From SURF-32 sp964648365 (lineage in GTDB: Bacteria; Planctomycetota; Phycisphaerae; UBA1845): 38,779 nucleotides of DNA. Positions 23,830 through 32,104 of this stretch are shown here, piece after piece. The stretch is taken from assembly GCA_964648365.1 (NCBI GenBank), contig CAZYLK010000040.1:1-38779 (forward strand), written 5' to 3'. The notes beneath the pieces were generated by a model that saw only the letters and a program-made list of their open reading frames with translations, was not told the origin of the DNA and did no database searches. Positions within the stretch are counted from its first letter, which is position 1, and each line of letters begins with the position of its first letter. The position numbers and the translations under genes were made by a program.

Positions 23830-24120
23830 ATGTCGCCCTCCCCTGACGCACGTGAGACCCCAGCGACCGCCGACGATGACCGTCGCGCGTGGCAGCGGGA
23901 AGTCGACGCGTTCGAGCGGATGCGGGCGGGCCTCTGCGCCGATCCGGAACTGATCGGCCGCTTCGTGGCCGTGTACGGCGGCTCCGTCGTAGACCGCGGC
24001 GAGCACGAGTTTGACCTCGCCCGGCGCGTGTTTCGCCGCTACCCCGGCCAAGTCGTCCTGGTCAAACGGGTCGAGCCGCACGAGCCGATCTTCGAATTGC
24101 CCTCTCCTGAGCTTGCCTGA
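23830..24120 (+). CDS. DUF5678-like small protein
   Basis: 96 residues from the ATG at 23830; the frame is open further upstream but overlaps the previous small gene. The N-terminal 25 residues are low complexity. Then come WQREVDAFERMRAGLCADPE, LIGRFVAVYGGSVVDRGEHE, FDLARRVFRRYPGQVVLVKRV and a short Pro-rich tail. This is the DUF5678 pattern: a helix, a strand with VAV-x-G-x-VVD, then a helix and a VVLVKRV strand. Such proteins are often encoded beside retropepsin-like proteases; none is seen here. It fits as the partner of the small Trp-rich gene just upstream. The domain call is from memory and its function is unknown. Confidence 0.65.
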   Translation: MSPSPDARETPATADDDRRAWQREVDAFERMRAGLCADPELIGRFVAVYGGSVVDRGEHEFDLARRVFRRYPGQVVLVKRVEPHEPIFELPSPELA

Positions 24121-24229
24121 CCGTCCAGCGCCCGCACCTCCCCGACCTCCTGCCACCCCTGTCCAGGACGCCGTATTTTTCTGATTTTGGGCAGGCTGAT
24201 TCCGCCTTCGGTTTTTTCTTGCCGGGGGG

Positions 24230-24257
24230 TTGCATCGACGTAAACGCACGCTACAAT
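24230..24257 (+). promoter_or_regulatory. Candidate promoter of the 24266 gene
   Basis: TTGCAT at 24230-24235 and TACAAT at 24252-24257 are separated by 16 bases. The start codon follows only nine bases after the -10 box, and the intervening ACAATACA has no Shine-Dalgarno sequence, so the transcript may be leaderless. This is the first AT-richer spot after the high-GC block and marks the left edge of the accessory patch. Confidence 0.45.
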
Positions 24258-24265
24258 ACAATACA

Positions 24266-24952
24266 ATGACTACACCGAAAACAGTCGTGGACGTGCTCGC
24301 GGAAGCGGAAAACCGGCTCCGGGGCCTGGTCGGGGAGGCGGTCGGGAGCGGGGAATACGACCTGGCCGTCAGGGTCACGAACGTGGCCAGGGACGTCGCG
24401 AAACTGGCGCTGCTGTTCCAGGATGAAGGCTCGTCGGCCGTGATCGACGCGCCACCCGCCATCCCGCCCGCGGCGTCGGTAGCCGCCCCCCAAACGGCAG
24501 AGCGTCCCAACCCAACCGCCGCTCGCCCGGCGGCGCGCGCTTCGGCTCGAACGACGAAGAAGAAGGTCAAACGGACGGGGCGAACCCAGAAAAAAGGCAC
24601 ATACCCGAAGTTTTTCCGTGACGGCGACTATCTAGTTAAGGTATCTTGGTCCAAAAAGCAGCGGAAAGAGTATCAGCACAAGGCCCCTCGCCGGGTTGCG
24701 GAGCTACTCGCTTCGGCGATCTCAGCGCGGGTCGCGAACGGGCGGATGTTCACGACGGAGGATATCTTCCCCTTGCATGACCCGGATACTGGCGACGTGC
24801 CGAGTTCTCAGGCGTACGCGGTGTTGGCATGGTTTAGGCTGTGCGGGATCGTTCAGCCGCACGGCCGGAAAGGGTATACCGCCGGCAACGGCGGGCGGCT
24901 ACCGGAACTGTTCACGACAGCATGGCAGAGTCTGCCTTCATCCGAAAGGTGA
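24266..24952 (+). CDS. Possible winged-helix protein at the start of the GHKL/methyltransferase patch
   Basis: 228 residues from the ATG at 24266; the shorter start is preferred over 24230 because of the promoter spacing. Residues 1-60 are helical (VVDVLAEAENRLRGLVGEAV, YDLAVRVTNVARDVAKLALL). Residues 65-110 are a disordered Ala/Pro linker ending in Lys/Arg (RTTKKKVKRTGRTQKKG). The C-terminal domain begins YPKFFRDGDYLVKVSWSKK, then RKEYQHKAPRRVAELLASAI, FTTEDIFPLHDPDTG and YAVLAWFRLCGIVQPHGRKGY, which reads as a winged helix or similar DNA-contacting fold. I do not know a named family. It precedes the GHKL ATPase on the same strand and may be its regulator or specificity partner; this is inference. 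Confidence 0.7.
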   Translation: MTTPKTVVDVLAEAENRLRGLVGEAVGSGEYDLAVRVTNVARDVAKLALLFQDEGSSAVIDAPPAIPPAASVAAPQTAERPNPTAARPAARASARTTKKKVKRTGRTQKKGTYPKFFRDGDYLVKVSWSKKQRKEYQHKAPRRVAELLASAISARVANGRMFTTEDIFPLHDPDTGDVPSSQAYAVLAWFRLCGIVQPHGRKGYTAGNGGRLPELFTTAWQSLPSSER

Positions 24953-24985
24953 AACGCCGGATCCGGGCCGGCGGCGGAGTCACTC

Positions 24986-25252
24986 ATGGCTTGGGCAAAC
25001 TGGCACCTCGAGCGCCGCGAGCGGTTGGACGCAGTGGCTGATCCGATCCAGGGCGAGTTCTTTGACGAGGCCTCCGATTCTGAGGAGCGATGCCGAGGCT
25101 ACCCACCCATCAGGCCTACGCGAGCCTGGCTAACTGATCCTCCAGGTGGCCGGCAAGTGTACTGCCTGCCGCCGAACGTCAGCCTCACGCATGCCATCGA
25201 GGAACCCAGGAGCTGCCCCCAAGTCATAAACCGCCGAGAGGAACCAACATGA
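24986..25252 (+). CDS. Uncertain small gene overlapping the GHKL ATPase start
   Basis: An 88-codon frame from the ATG at 24986 whose TGA stop overlaps the ATPase ATG (ATGA at 25249), a layout typical of coupled genes. It is in the same reading phase as the gene at 24266-24952, just after its stop. The product (MAWANWHLERRERLDAVADP, then FFDEASDSEERC and a Pro-rich middle) has no recognised domain. No strong ribosome binding site precedes it. It may be a real small gene, the remains of a longer reading frame, or chance. The stretch 24953-25248 holds nothing else I can support. Confidence 0.3.
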   Translation: MAWANWHLERRERLDAVADPIQGEFFDEASDSEERCRGYPPIRPTRAWLTDPPGGRQVYCLPPNVSLTHAIEEPRSCPQVINRREEPT

Positions 25253-27789
25253 ACGACTCCCAAGCGAAGGAGCTTTGTCATTCCCTCATGCAAGCGGATT
25301 CGGAAGACGAAGTCGTTCGCATTCTATCGCAATCTGGATTATGGGAGATGAAGGAGTACTGGCGATACTACGGCGACCGAGAAACCAACTTCAACTCGGC
25401 CGGCAATCAGCAGGCCAAGCCCGATTCCGCACTCGTCGAGAAAATCATCAACTCGGTCGATGCTCGGCTGATGAATGAGTGCCTTGTCCGGGGCGTCGAT
25501 CCGGCTGGCAATGCTGCACCGCAAAGCATCCGCGCAGCTGTGGCCGCCTATTTCGAGGAAGCCGCCAGCGCTGATAAGCCGCATGCCGGGCAGATGAAAT
25601 ACTGGTCCACGGACAAGCGAACACAAGTAGCGCGTGGTATTACGCTTGCCGCGACCGGGTCGAAACCCCCAGGAAGACCATGCTTCTCGATCGCCGACGC
25701 AGGCGAAGGCCAGACCCCGGAAAAGATGTCCGATACCCTGCTATCGCTCGACAAGTCGAATAAGCTCCGCATCCCATTCGTGCAGGGAAAGTTCAACATG
25801 GGTGGGACGGGAGTGCTAAAGTTCTGCGGCCGTCGAAACCTGCAATTCATCGTCACGCGACGCAACCCCGCGATACTGCGCGGCAGGTTCGACCATCCAT
25901 CCGACGATCAGTGGGGTTTCACGGTCGTTCGCCGTGAAGACCCGGGCGATGGGCGGCGCAGCTCCGTCTACACTTACTTGGCGCCGCTGGGCGTACTCGA
26001 AAGCAGGGCACTGCCAGGCCATGGAGGAGTTCTCCGGTTCTCGTCAGATACGATGCCGATTTTCCCAAAAGAGACTAACCCTTACGGCCAGGATGCCGAA
26101 TGGGGCACTCTCGTTAAGCTTTACGAATATGATGCGGTTGGCTTCCGGTCGAATATCGTTTTCTCGACGCCCAGCTTGCTAAGCCGGATGGACCTACTAC
26201 TTCCAGATGTGGCTCTGCCTATCCGCCTACACGAATGCCGGGATTACCGAGGCCACGCAGGTAGCTTCCAAACCACCTTGACCGGCGCCGGCGTGAGACT
26301 GGAGGATGACCGCGCAAACAATCTCGAGGAAGGATTTCCATCATCCTGCCCTTTAAGCGCAGCCGGCCAAGAGATGACAGCCACGATCTACGCGTTCAAA
26401 AAGGGACGAGCGGAGACCTACCGGAAGCATGAGGGCATTATCTTTACGCTCAATGGGCAGACACACGGCCACCTCACACCCGATTTCTTTCGCCGAAAGA
26501 AAGTCGGCCTGAGCTATCTGGCCAATTCGATGCTCGTTGTCGTGGATTGCAGCCGATTCTCAGGTCGCGCCCGGGAAGATCTTTTCATGAACAGCCGTGA
26601 CCGGCTTAGCGGGGGAGAACTTCGGCAGGAGTTGGAAGACGTTCTAGAGGACATGCTCAAGCAGCACCAGGGACTGCGGGCGCTGAAGGAGCGTCGACGA
26701 CGAGAGGAAACAGAGGAACGCTTCGCCGACAGCAAACCGCTGGAAAACATCCTCGAAAGCCTGCTCAAGAAGTCGCAAACGCTGGCATTGCTATTTCTGC
26801 CTGGAGGGCGCGCGTCTAATCCGTTCAAGCCGGTGAGAGTGCAGGAAGCTGAAAGATCTTATCAGGGCAAGGTGAGCCCGACATTCTTCAAGTTCCAAGG
26901 TAAGCAATACGGTGAGGTTCTTCAACGCGAAACGCCCAAAAACATGCGGAGCCGAATTGCTTTCGAGACCGATACGGTCAACGACTACTTCAGCCGCTCC
27001 AGCGATCCTGGACAGTTTGCAATCTGGCTCGAAGTGGACGGTGAGCGCCGGCCAGTTCTCAACTATGTCGGTCCAAACCTGCAAAACGGGACCGGCACTC
27101 TCAGTGTGCAACTCCCTGAAGCCTGTCAGCCGGGAGACGAACTCCAGTTCCTGACAAACGTAACTGACGCAAGCCGTGTGGATGCATTTGAAAACCGATT
27201 TGTCGTCACGGTTCGCCCTGCGGCCGATGTGTCAGGAGGGGCCAGCACGCGCCGCAAGCCGCCGGCCCAGACGCCGGGCGCTAATCGAGACACACCAGGG
27301 GGTATCACGCTTCCCAACATCATCAAGGTTCGCGAAGTTGATTGGGACCGACAGAGCCCGCCATTCGACAAGTACACGGCCCTGCGAATCAAGGACGCAG
27401 GCACGGAGGAATCGAATGGGCCGAGCGACGAGAAGCCTGCGGTCTACGACTTCTACGTGAACATGGACAACCTTTACCTTCAGTCGGAAATGAAGCCGGC
27501 CGCCGCCGACGCGGAGCTGCTAAGGAGCCGATTCATCTACGGGAATGTTCTGATCGGCCTCGCGCTTCTGCACCAAGAAGAGTTGGATAGGAAGGCGCGA
27601 GGCTCTCGTCAGGCAGGCGAAGGCAACGACGAAGACGATGAGGCGACTCCCGAAGCCAATATCGAAGATCGTATTGCGCAAGTCACGCGAGCGATCGGTG
27701 CTGTGTTGTTGCCAACGATCGAGTCCCTCGGCGGGCTTGATATGGCAGAACTGGGAACGGCTGATGCGGCGGCCGGCGACGCGACGTGA
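25249..27789 (+). CDS. GHKL-type ATPase (MutL/MORC-like), putative restriction or defence component
   Basis: 846 residues; GAGAGGAA five bases before the ATG is a strong start signal. The Bergerat ATP site is complete: N box ALVEKIINSVDA (61-72) with Glu64, Asn68 and Asp71; DAGEG (150-154); and GKFNMGGTG (180-188), the lid glycines. LQFIVTRR and later GIIFTLNGQTHGHL, then VVVDCSRFSGRAREDLFM and NSRDRL, resemble the transducer region of bacterial MORC-like ATPases described in restriction-modification contexts. Residues about 465-500 are charged helix. Residues about 560-650 look like a beta-sandwich (FAIWLEVDGERRPVLNY). The C-terminus (FYVNMDNLYLQSEMKP on) is helical with an acidic tail. No nuclease motif was found. 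It converges on a DNA methyltransferase gene 5 bases away. Confidence 0.85.
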   Translation: MNDSQAKELCHSLMQADSEDEVVRILSQSGLWEMKEYWRYYGDRETNFNSAGNQQAKPDSALVEKIINSVDARLMNECLVRGVDPAGNAAPQSIRAAVAAYFEEAASADKPHAGQMKYWSTDKRTQVARGITLAATGSKPPGRPCFSIADAGEGQTPEKMSDTLLSLDKSNKLRIPFVQGKFNMGGTGVLKFCGRRNLQFIVTRRNPAILRGRFDHPSDDQWGFTVVRREDPGDGRRSSVYTYLAPLGVLESRALPGHGGVLRFSSDTMPIFPKETNPYGQDAEWGTLVKLYEYDAVGFRSNIVFSTPSLLSRMDLLLPDVALPIRLHECRDYRGHAGSFQTTLTGAGVRLEDDRANNLEEGFPSSCPLSAAGQEMTATIYAFKKGRAETYRKHEGIIFTLNGQTHGHLTPDFFRRKKVGLSYLANSMLVVVDCSRFSGRAREDLFMNSRDRLSGGELRQELEDVLEDMLKQHQGLRALKERRRREETEERFADSKPLENILESLLKKSQTLALLFLPGGRASNPFKPVRVQEAERSYQGKVSPTFFKFQGKQYGEVLQRETPKNMRSRIAFETDTVNDYFSRSSDPGQFAIWLEVDGERRPVLNYVGPNLQNGTGTLSVQLPEACQPGDELQFLTNVTDASRVDAFENRFVVTVRPAADVSGGASTRRKPPAQTPGANRDTPGGITLPNIIKVREVDWDRQSPPFDKYTALRIKDAGTEESNGPSDEKPAVYDFYVNMDNLYLQSEMKPAAADAELLRSRFIYGNVLIGLALLHQEELDRKARGSRQAGEGNDEDDEATPEANIEDRIAQVTRAIGAVLLPTIESLGGLDMAELGTADAAAGDAT

Positions 27790-27794
27790 CGCCA

Positions 27795-29009
27795 TCAGCG
27801 TGGACGATGGAAGAGGACAAGTTCGGTGGAAGTTGACAAGTTACCCTGAATAAGGGCGAACCAGCGGCGTCCCGGAACATTTCGCCACAGCCTCCCCTCG
27901 CTGAGAGTACCGAGGGATTGGGGCATCACTTCGCGAAAACCGGCCGAGTCCATTGCCTCCAGAAAGCGAGGCAGTTGCCACTCTGGCTCAGAGAACGCCA
28001 CCATTTGTATAACGATGGCGCCAGGGTCGATGACTTGCCGGACGCCGGTGAAGGACTCACGGATGCCGTTAAAATACGTGGTAAGTCCTCGCTGTTTGCG
28101 GTACCCGAAGCAGTAGTGAGCCTGGCCTTGACCGTCCTGACAATCTGCGACCCAAAATGGAGCTGGACTCTCCTTGCGTCCGCGAACCTTCCATCGGTGG
28201 TACAGGACGTAAACACCGGGATAGGGGGGCGATGTTACGACGAGACTCGGTTTTTTCGGCAAGGTGGCGAACGACGATTCCGACGGGAGGCCGGCCGCGG
28301 CGCTGTGGATCGAAATCGTGATTGCTTTCGCCTGCCCCGGCGGTGGATTATCTCGCAGGGTTTGGCGGTATTCCCGCATGCCCTTGATGAAGCCGTCCAG
28401 GAACGCGGACAACTCCAGTCGGAACTCTTCCGCCGAGGGAATGCACTCACGGCAGTCGAGCGCCCATTGTCCGGCCCGCAAGAGCAAACAGCGCCCAAAC
28501 CGCCGCTGTCGCGGGCGGGGAAGTTCCGGCAGGCGGGCCAAGGCCAGTTCGATCGTTTTACGAATCGGCCAAGGCAAGTTACGCTGATAGCCGGCCTCTT
28601 GCCACCAAGTAGCCCGAACCGGCGGGCGGTGAAGGTTTAAATGTTCAGGTAGGCCCCGCACCCAATTCTCGATGCGCCCAAGGTCGTTGTTACTCAACGG
28701 CGTCGTCTTCACCTGAGACAGAAACACGGATAGCGAGCTAATGTCGCAGCCGACGGCATGGCGGCCGAGGGCGCGGGCTTCAACGAGCGCCGTGGCCCCG
28801 CCCATGAACGGGTCAAGGATCACATCGCCCGGCTTGCTGAAGGCTTCGATTGCTGCCCGCGCGAATTGTGGGGAAAAGCGGGCTGGATACCGGTAGAACG
28901 CGTGCGTCAAACCGCTAACCGGTGACGAGTCGTTCGCAGCCCGGCGGAGCGCGGCGAGCGATTCCGGTTGCATGTCGAGCCGATTCACTGTTCTCGAACT
29001 CACTTCCAC
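27795..29009 (-). CDS. DNA amino-methyltransferase (N4-cytosine or N6-adenine)
   Basis: 404 residues. LTHAFYRYPARFSPQFARAAI (34-54, cut here) leads into VILDPFMGGATALVEARALG, in which DPFMGG (66-71) is motif I for S-adenosylmethionine. VVTSPPYPGVYVLYHRW (257-273) carries the catalytic SPPY of motif IV. Motif I precedes motif IV, so the order is not that of the beta group. The region in between (105-250) is probably the target-recognition domain. SPPYPG proteins are often N4-cytosine enzymes, but adenine cannot be excluded. GTG at 29009 gives the longest product; GTG at 29003 has better spacing to GGAGGAG. It is tail-to-tail with the GHKL ATPase (5 bases), which suggests a methylation-linked module. 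Confidence 0.88.
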   Translation of the reverse strand: MEVSSRTVNRLDMQPESLAALRRAANDSSPVSGLTHAFYRYPARFSPQFARAAIEAFSKPGDVILDPFMGGATALVEARALGRHAVGCDISSLSVFLSQVKTTPLSNNDLGRIENWVRGLPEHLNLHRPPVRATWWQEAGYQRNLPWPIRKTIELALARLPELPRPRQRRFGRCLLLRAGQWALDCRECIPSAEEFRLELSAFLDGFIKGMREYRQTLRDNPPPGQAKAITISIHSAAAGLPSESSFATLPKKPSLVVTSPPYPGVYVLYHRWKVRGRKESPAPFWVADCQDGQGQAHYCFGYRKQRGLTTYFNGIRESFTGVRQVIDPGAIVIQMVAFSEPEWQLPRFLEAMDSAGFREVMPQSLGTLSEGRLWRNVPGRRWFALIQGNLSTSTELVLFHRPR

Positions 29010-29159
29010 TCCTCCGACCGGTCTCAGATTCTATCGGCCACGGCGAGACGAAGACAAGAACGATCTTCCCGTTCGGCAGGTTGTCTGCGGACGGAAGCGA
29101 GGAACCCGCCCCCTTACGGATCGCACCTCGGACTAACAGGCAACTGCTGCCGCGCGGCA

Positions 29160-29195
29160 TCTTCGCGCCTTCGCATCTTCGCGTCTTTGCGTTGA
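29160..29195. repeat. TCTTCGCG-type short-period repeat
   Basis: Four to five degenerate units of a 9-base period (TCTTCGCGC, CTTCGCATC, TTCGCGTCT, TTGCG) lie in the short gap between the methyltransferase and the PEP-binding gene. It is another of the intergenic short-period repeat families in this window, here as a single arm. The rest of 29010-29217 shows no gene. Confidence 0.5.
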
Positions 29196-29217
29196 CTTCC
29201 GCCCGCGGCGGCGCGCC

Positions 29218-31536
29218 CTACCCCCCACCCCGCCCATCCACATACCCCAGCGCCTGATCCGTCTCCCCGTCCAGCGCCACCGTCACCGTTCTTCCGTCCG
29301 CGATGGCCGGGACGTGGGTGAGGTGGACGATGTCGGCGCAGTCGTGGTCGTCTTCCAGGACGCGCTTCAGGTCGTTGGGGGACCGGAGGAGGAGGTCTTC
29401 GTTGAAGCGGCGGCCTGGCTCGTCGGGGTAGAGGGGGAGGTAGTGGATGTTGGCTTCGACCAGGTCCTGGAAGAAGTGGGTGCCGAAGGAGACTTCCGGG
29501 GCGTGGCCGGAGCGGGTGCGGGCGACTTCGATGAGCATGCGGGCGTGGTTGATGTCGGCGTATTGCACCGGCACGCCCAGGCGCAGGTCGTTGCTGCCCC
29601 AGCGGCCGGGGCCGATCAGGATGAACCGCCGCTCGGGCAGGTTGCGGTTGAGCCGGCCGATGACGCGGGCGACGTTGACCCGCCGCTCGCGGGTGGGCAG
29701 GGCGTCGTAGGCATCCGGATCGACGTAGACGAGGTATTCGATGCCCGTCACCAGGCCGGTGCGGACGAATCGGCAGGCGTCGAAGACCACGTCGGCCGGC
29801 GCAACGTTTTCCGGGATGCTGACCGTGCCGATCTCCTGCGTCACGGCCAGCGGGCGGCATTGGAGCACGTGGAAGCGCCGCCCGTCGCAGGCGAACTCCA
29901 TGTCCACCGGCATGCCGTAGGCGGCCTCCAGGCTCTTGAGCATGTGCCGCACGTGCGTGGCGAAGTTCGTCGAGCGCAGCAGCTTGTCGAACGTGATGCA
30001 CAGCCTGGAGGCGTCGGCGTCCACCTGCGTCGTCACGGGCGGGTAGAGCGCGTCGTCGCGGAACTCGGAGACGACGTGATCGAGCATGGGGAAGGCGTCC
30101 CGCGAGGCGAGCAACTCGGCCAGCGTGACGGACTCGAACTTGTTCGCTTGCAGGTTGATCACGTCGACATGCCGCTGGGCGTGGGCGCGGATCTCGCGGG
30201 CGCTGGATTCCGGTCGCAGCGTCGGCTCGCCCAGGGCTACCATCCGCGGATACTCGGAACCGACCCGGTCCACCGCGCGGGTGCCCATGCCCATCACCAG
30301 CCGCACCAGCCCGTCCTCGCGCTTGATCCGCGGGGACCAGCGGTACTCGTTGCGGCTGAACGCGACGCCTGCGAACGTGGGTACGAAGTAGTTGCCGACG
30401 CGCCGCCCGACGACCTTCTGGATCAGGACGGCCATGTCCTCCTGGTAGTCAATCAGGTTGTGCTCGCGGCGGTACATGATGGGGTCGGGGGCCAGGGCGC
30501 TGGCGTAGACCTCGGCGATGGCGCCCAGCAGCACGCGCAGCCGCGCCTCCAGGTCGCCCTGGTTGGCGATGAAGACGCTGGCGTATTTACCGGAAAACGC
30601 GGTGCCGAATCGGTCTTCGAGCAGGCTGCTGGAGCGGACGATGAGCGGATGCGTGCCGACCTTTTTCAGCACGGCGCGAAGCTGCTGCACGATTTCGACG
30701 GGGAACGCCCCGTTGCGGAAGACGCCTTTGATCAGTTTGTACTCGCGCTTGACGTCTTCGATCGCCTTGTATTTCTGGTTCTGCCACTCGCCCAGGCGGT
30801 TGAGCCGCATGAACTGCTCGATCACGTCCGAGCGCAGGTAGTAGGAATCCGGCATCGAGATGGGCAGGAAGGCGTCCTCGGGCGGCTCCTCGGACATGAG
30901 GATCGTTCCGGCCAGCAGCATCCCGCCCGCCTTGCCGCCGATGCGCCCGAACCCCTGCTCGGGCGCGACGATCCGCCGGGTCAGGTCGGCGAAGTGGCGG
31001 ATGCGCAGGTATTTCTTGGCGACGCCGATGAACTCAAGCTGATCGCTGACGAACGTGCGGATGAGCGCGGCGCGGGTGCCCACGACCTCGGCCGGGCCGA
31101 GTTGCGTCTCGCCCTCGGGCAAATCGCCGAACGCCTGCACCTTGTTGGCCAGTTCCCGGAAGGTGCAGTTGCCCAGGCTGGCGAGATCCTCGATGACGTG
31201 AACCTCTTCGCGCTTGAGCGTCAGGTTGACCAGGTCGTCCACCTCAGCGACGGTGAAATGGCGGCAGACGTGGGCGCGGACGACTTCGTGCAGCGTCGTC
31301 AGGTCGCCCAGATCGAGCCGGTCGCGTTCGGCCCGGTTGGGGTCGTCGAGGTTGGTGTCGTCGAGCCGGCCGCGGCGCTGGCGGACTTCGTCTTGCACGT
31401 CGTCGATGGACGCGAATCCGCGGGTGTGCAGGGCGATGAGGAACTGCTGGTGGATGTGGTCGACCAGCGCGTGGTGGCCGGCCAGATGTTCGCCCAGCCG
31501 CTGCTGGATGAGATCCGCTTGCGTGTCGGTATTCAT
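29218..31536 (-). CDS. PEP/pyruvate-binding domain protein (orphan PPDK_N-like)
   Basis: 772 residues from the ATG at 31536. Residues 1-185 are helical and family-specific. The nucleotide-binding domain of pyruvate phosphate dikinase/PEP synthase begins near 195 with GFGRIGGKAGGMLLAG, then HPLIVRSSSLLEDRFGTAFSGKY (297-319, cut in the middle) and YFVPTFAGVAFSRNEY. The ATP-binding part ends with FHVLQCRPLAV. What follows (RRFILIGPGRWGSNDLRLG, SFGTHFFQDLVEANIHYLPL) is a C-terminal domain unlike PPDK. There is no phosphohistidine swivel motif and no PEP TIM barrel, so it cannot do the full dikinase reaction. Similar orphan proteins may phosphorylate another substrate. No clear ribosome binding site. 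Confidence 0.82.
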   Translation of the reverse strand: MNTDTQADLIQQRLGEHLAGHHALVDHIHQQFLIALHTRGFASIDDVQDEVRQRRGRLDDTNLDDPNRAERDRLDLGDLTTLHEVVRAHVCRHFTVAEVDDLVNLTLKREEVHVIEDLASLGNCTFRELANKVQAFGDLPEGETQLGPAEVVGTRAALIRTFVSDQLEFIGVAKKYLRIRHFADLTRRIVAPEQGFGRIGGKAGGMLLAGTILMSEEPPEDAFLPISMPDSYYLRSDVIEQFMRLNRLGEWQNQKYKAIEDVKREYKLIKGVFRNGAFPVEIVQQLRAVLKKVGTHPLIVRSSSLLEDRFGTAFSGKYASVFIANQGDLEARLRVLLGAIAEVYASALAPDPIMYRREHNLIDYQEDMAVLIQKVVGRRVGNYFVPTFAGVAFSRNEYRWSPRIKREDGLVRLVMGMGTRAVDRVGSEYPRMVALGEPTLRPESSAREIRAHAQRHVDVINLQANKFESVTLAELLASRDAFPMLDHVVSEFRDDALYPPVTTQVDADASRLCITFDKLLRSTNFATHVRHMLKSLEAAYGMPVDMEFACDGRRFHVLQCRPLAVTQEIGTVSIPENVAPADVVFDACRFVRTGLVTGIEYLVYVDPDAYDALPTRERRVNVARVIGRLNRNLPERRFILIGPGRWGSNDLRLGVPVQYADINHARMLIEVARTRSGHAPEVSFGTHFFQDLVEANIHYLPLYPDEPGRRFNEDLLLRSPNDLKRVLEDDHDCADIVHLTHVPAIADGRTVTVALDGETDQALGYVDGRGGG

Positions 31537-32104
31537 CGGGCGATCGACCCACCGCGACGGTCCAGCCAGGGCCGCGAAGATCGAACCTACCTGCCGCGGC
31601 GGCGCGGGTCAACGAGGTGAAACACGTCGGTGGCGTGGCGCCGGGGTCTCGGTTTGCGGAAAGATTCAGCGCAGCAGCACGCGACGCGAGCATCCTGCGC
31701 TGGGAGCGAGCCCGCGCCGGCGATCGCTCGCAATGATCTCGCCGACGAGGCGTTAGGTCTGGCTGAGGACGGCGGCCGGTGCGGCCGGCGCCCGTCCGGA
31801 AACAGGTGGATGGGGTGCGGAGCGGGGGATGCGTCGCCCCGGGGGTGGCGGCCAGGTCGTGATCCCGGCTCCGCGTCATTTTCGCGTCCCCAAGTCAGCC
31901 AGCCGGCGAGCCGATGGGGCAACTGCGGCGATTCCGCGCTCGCGGGTGATGGTCCGAGAAGAGCGGCCTGTGCGTTGCGTTGCGGGCGGGAAGCGCGGCC
32001 CCTAGGATGCGTGGTTCGACCCGCGCGGCGGCGGGACGGCGGCCGGAGGTGGAACGCAGCGCCGTCGGTGGCTGAATCGACGGTTTTTGGAAGTGATGGC
32101 AGTG
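31537..32104. other. Intergenic region between divergent genes
   Basis: 568 bases separating the minus-strand PEP-binding gene and the plus-strand phosphodiesterase operon. Frames on both strands are long but rich in Arg, Ala and Pro, with no domain or ribosome binding site, as expected from high GC. It should contain both promoters; I could not pick out convincing boxes. No RNA gene or repeat array was recognised. Confidence 0.5.

Noticed and set aside
24953..25248. Stop-codon readthrough joining the 24266 gene with the 24986 frame
   Set aside because: They are in phase, but nothing near the TGA at 24950-24952 suggests recoding, such as a selenocysteine element; more likely coincidence or an old disruption.
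27790..27900. Intrinsic terminator between the convergent GHKL and methyltransferase genes
   Set aside because: Only five bases separate the stops and no stem with a T run is visible there or just inside either gene end.
29314..31620. A 768-codon plus-strand frame antisense to the PEP/pyruvate-binding gene
   Set aside because: Mirror of a real gene with strong motifs; composition (Val, Gly, Asp, Arg) and lack of a start signal mark it as a shadow frame.
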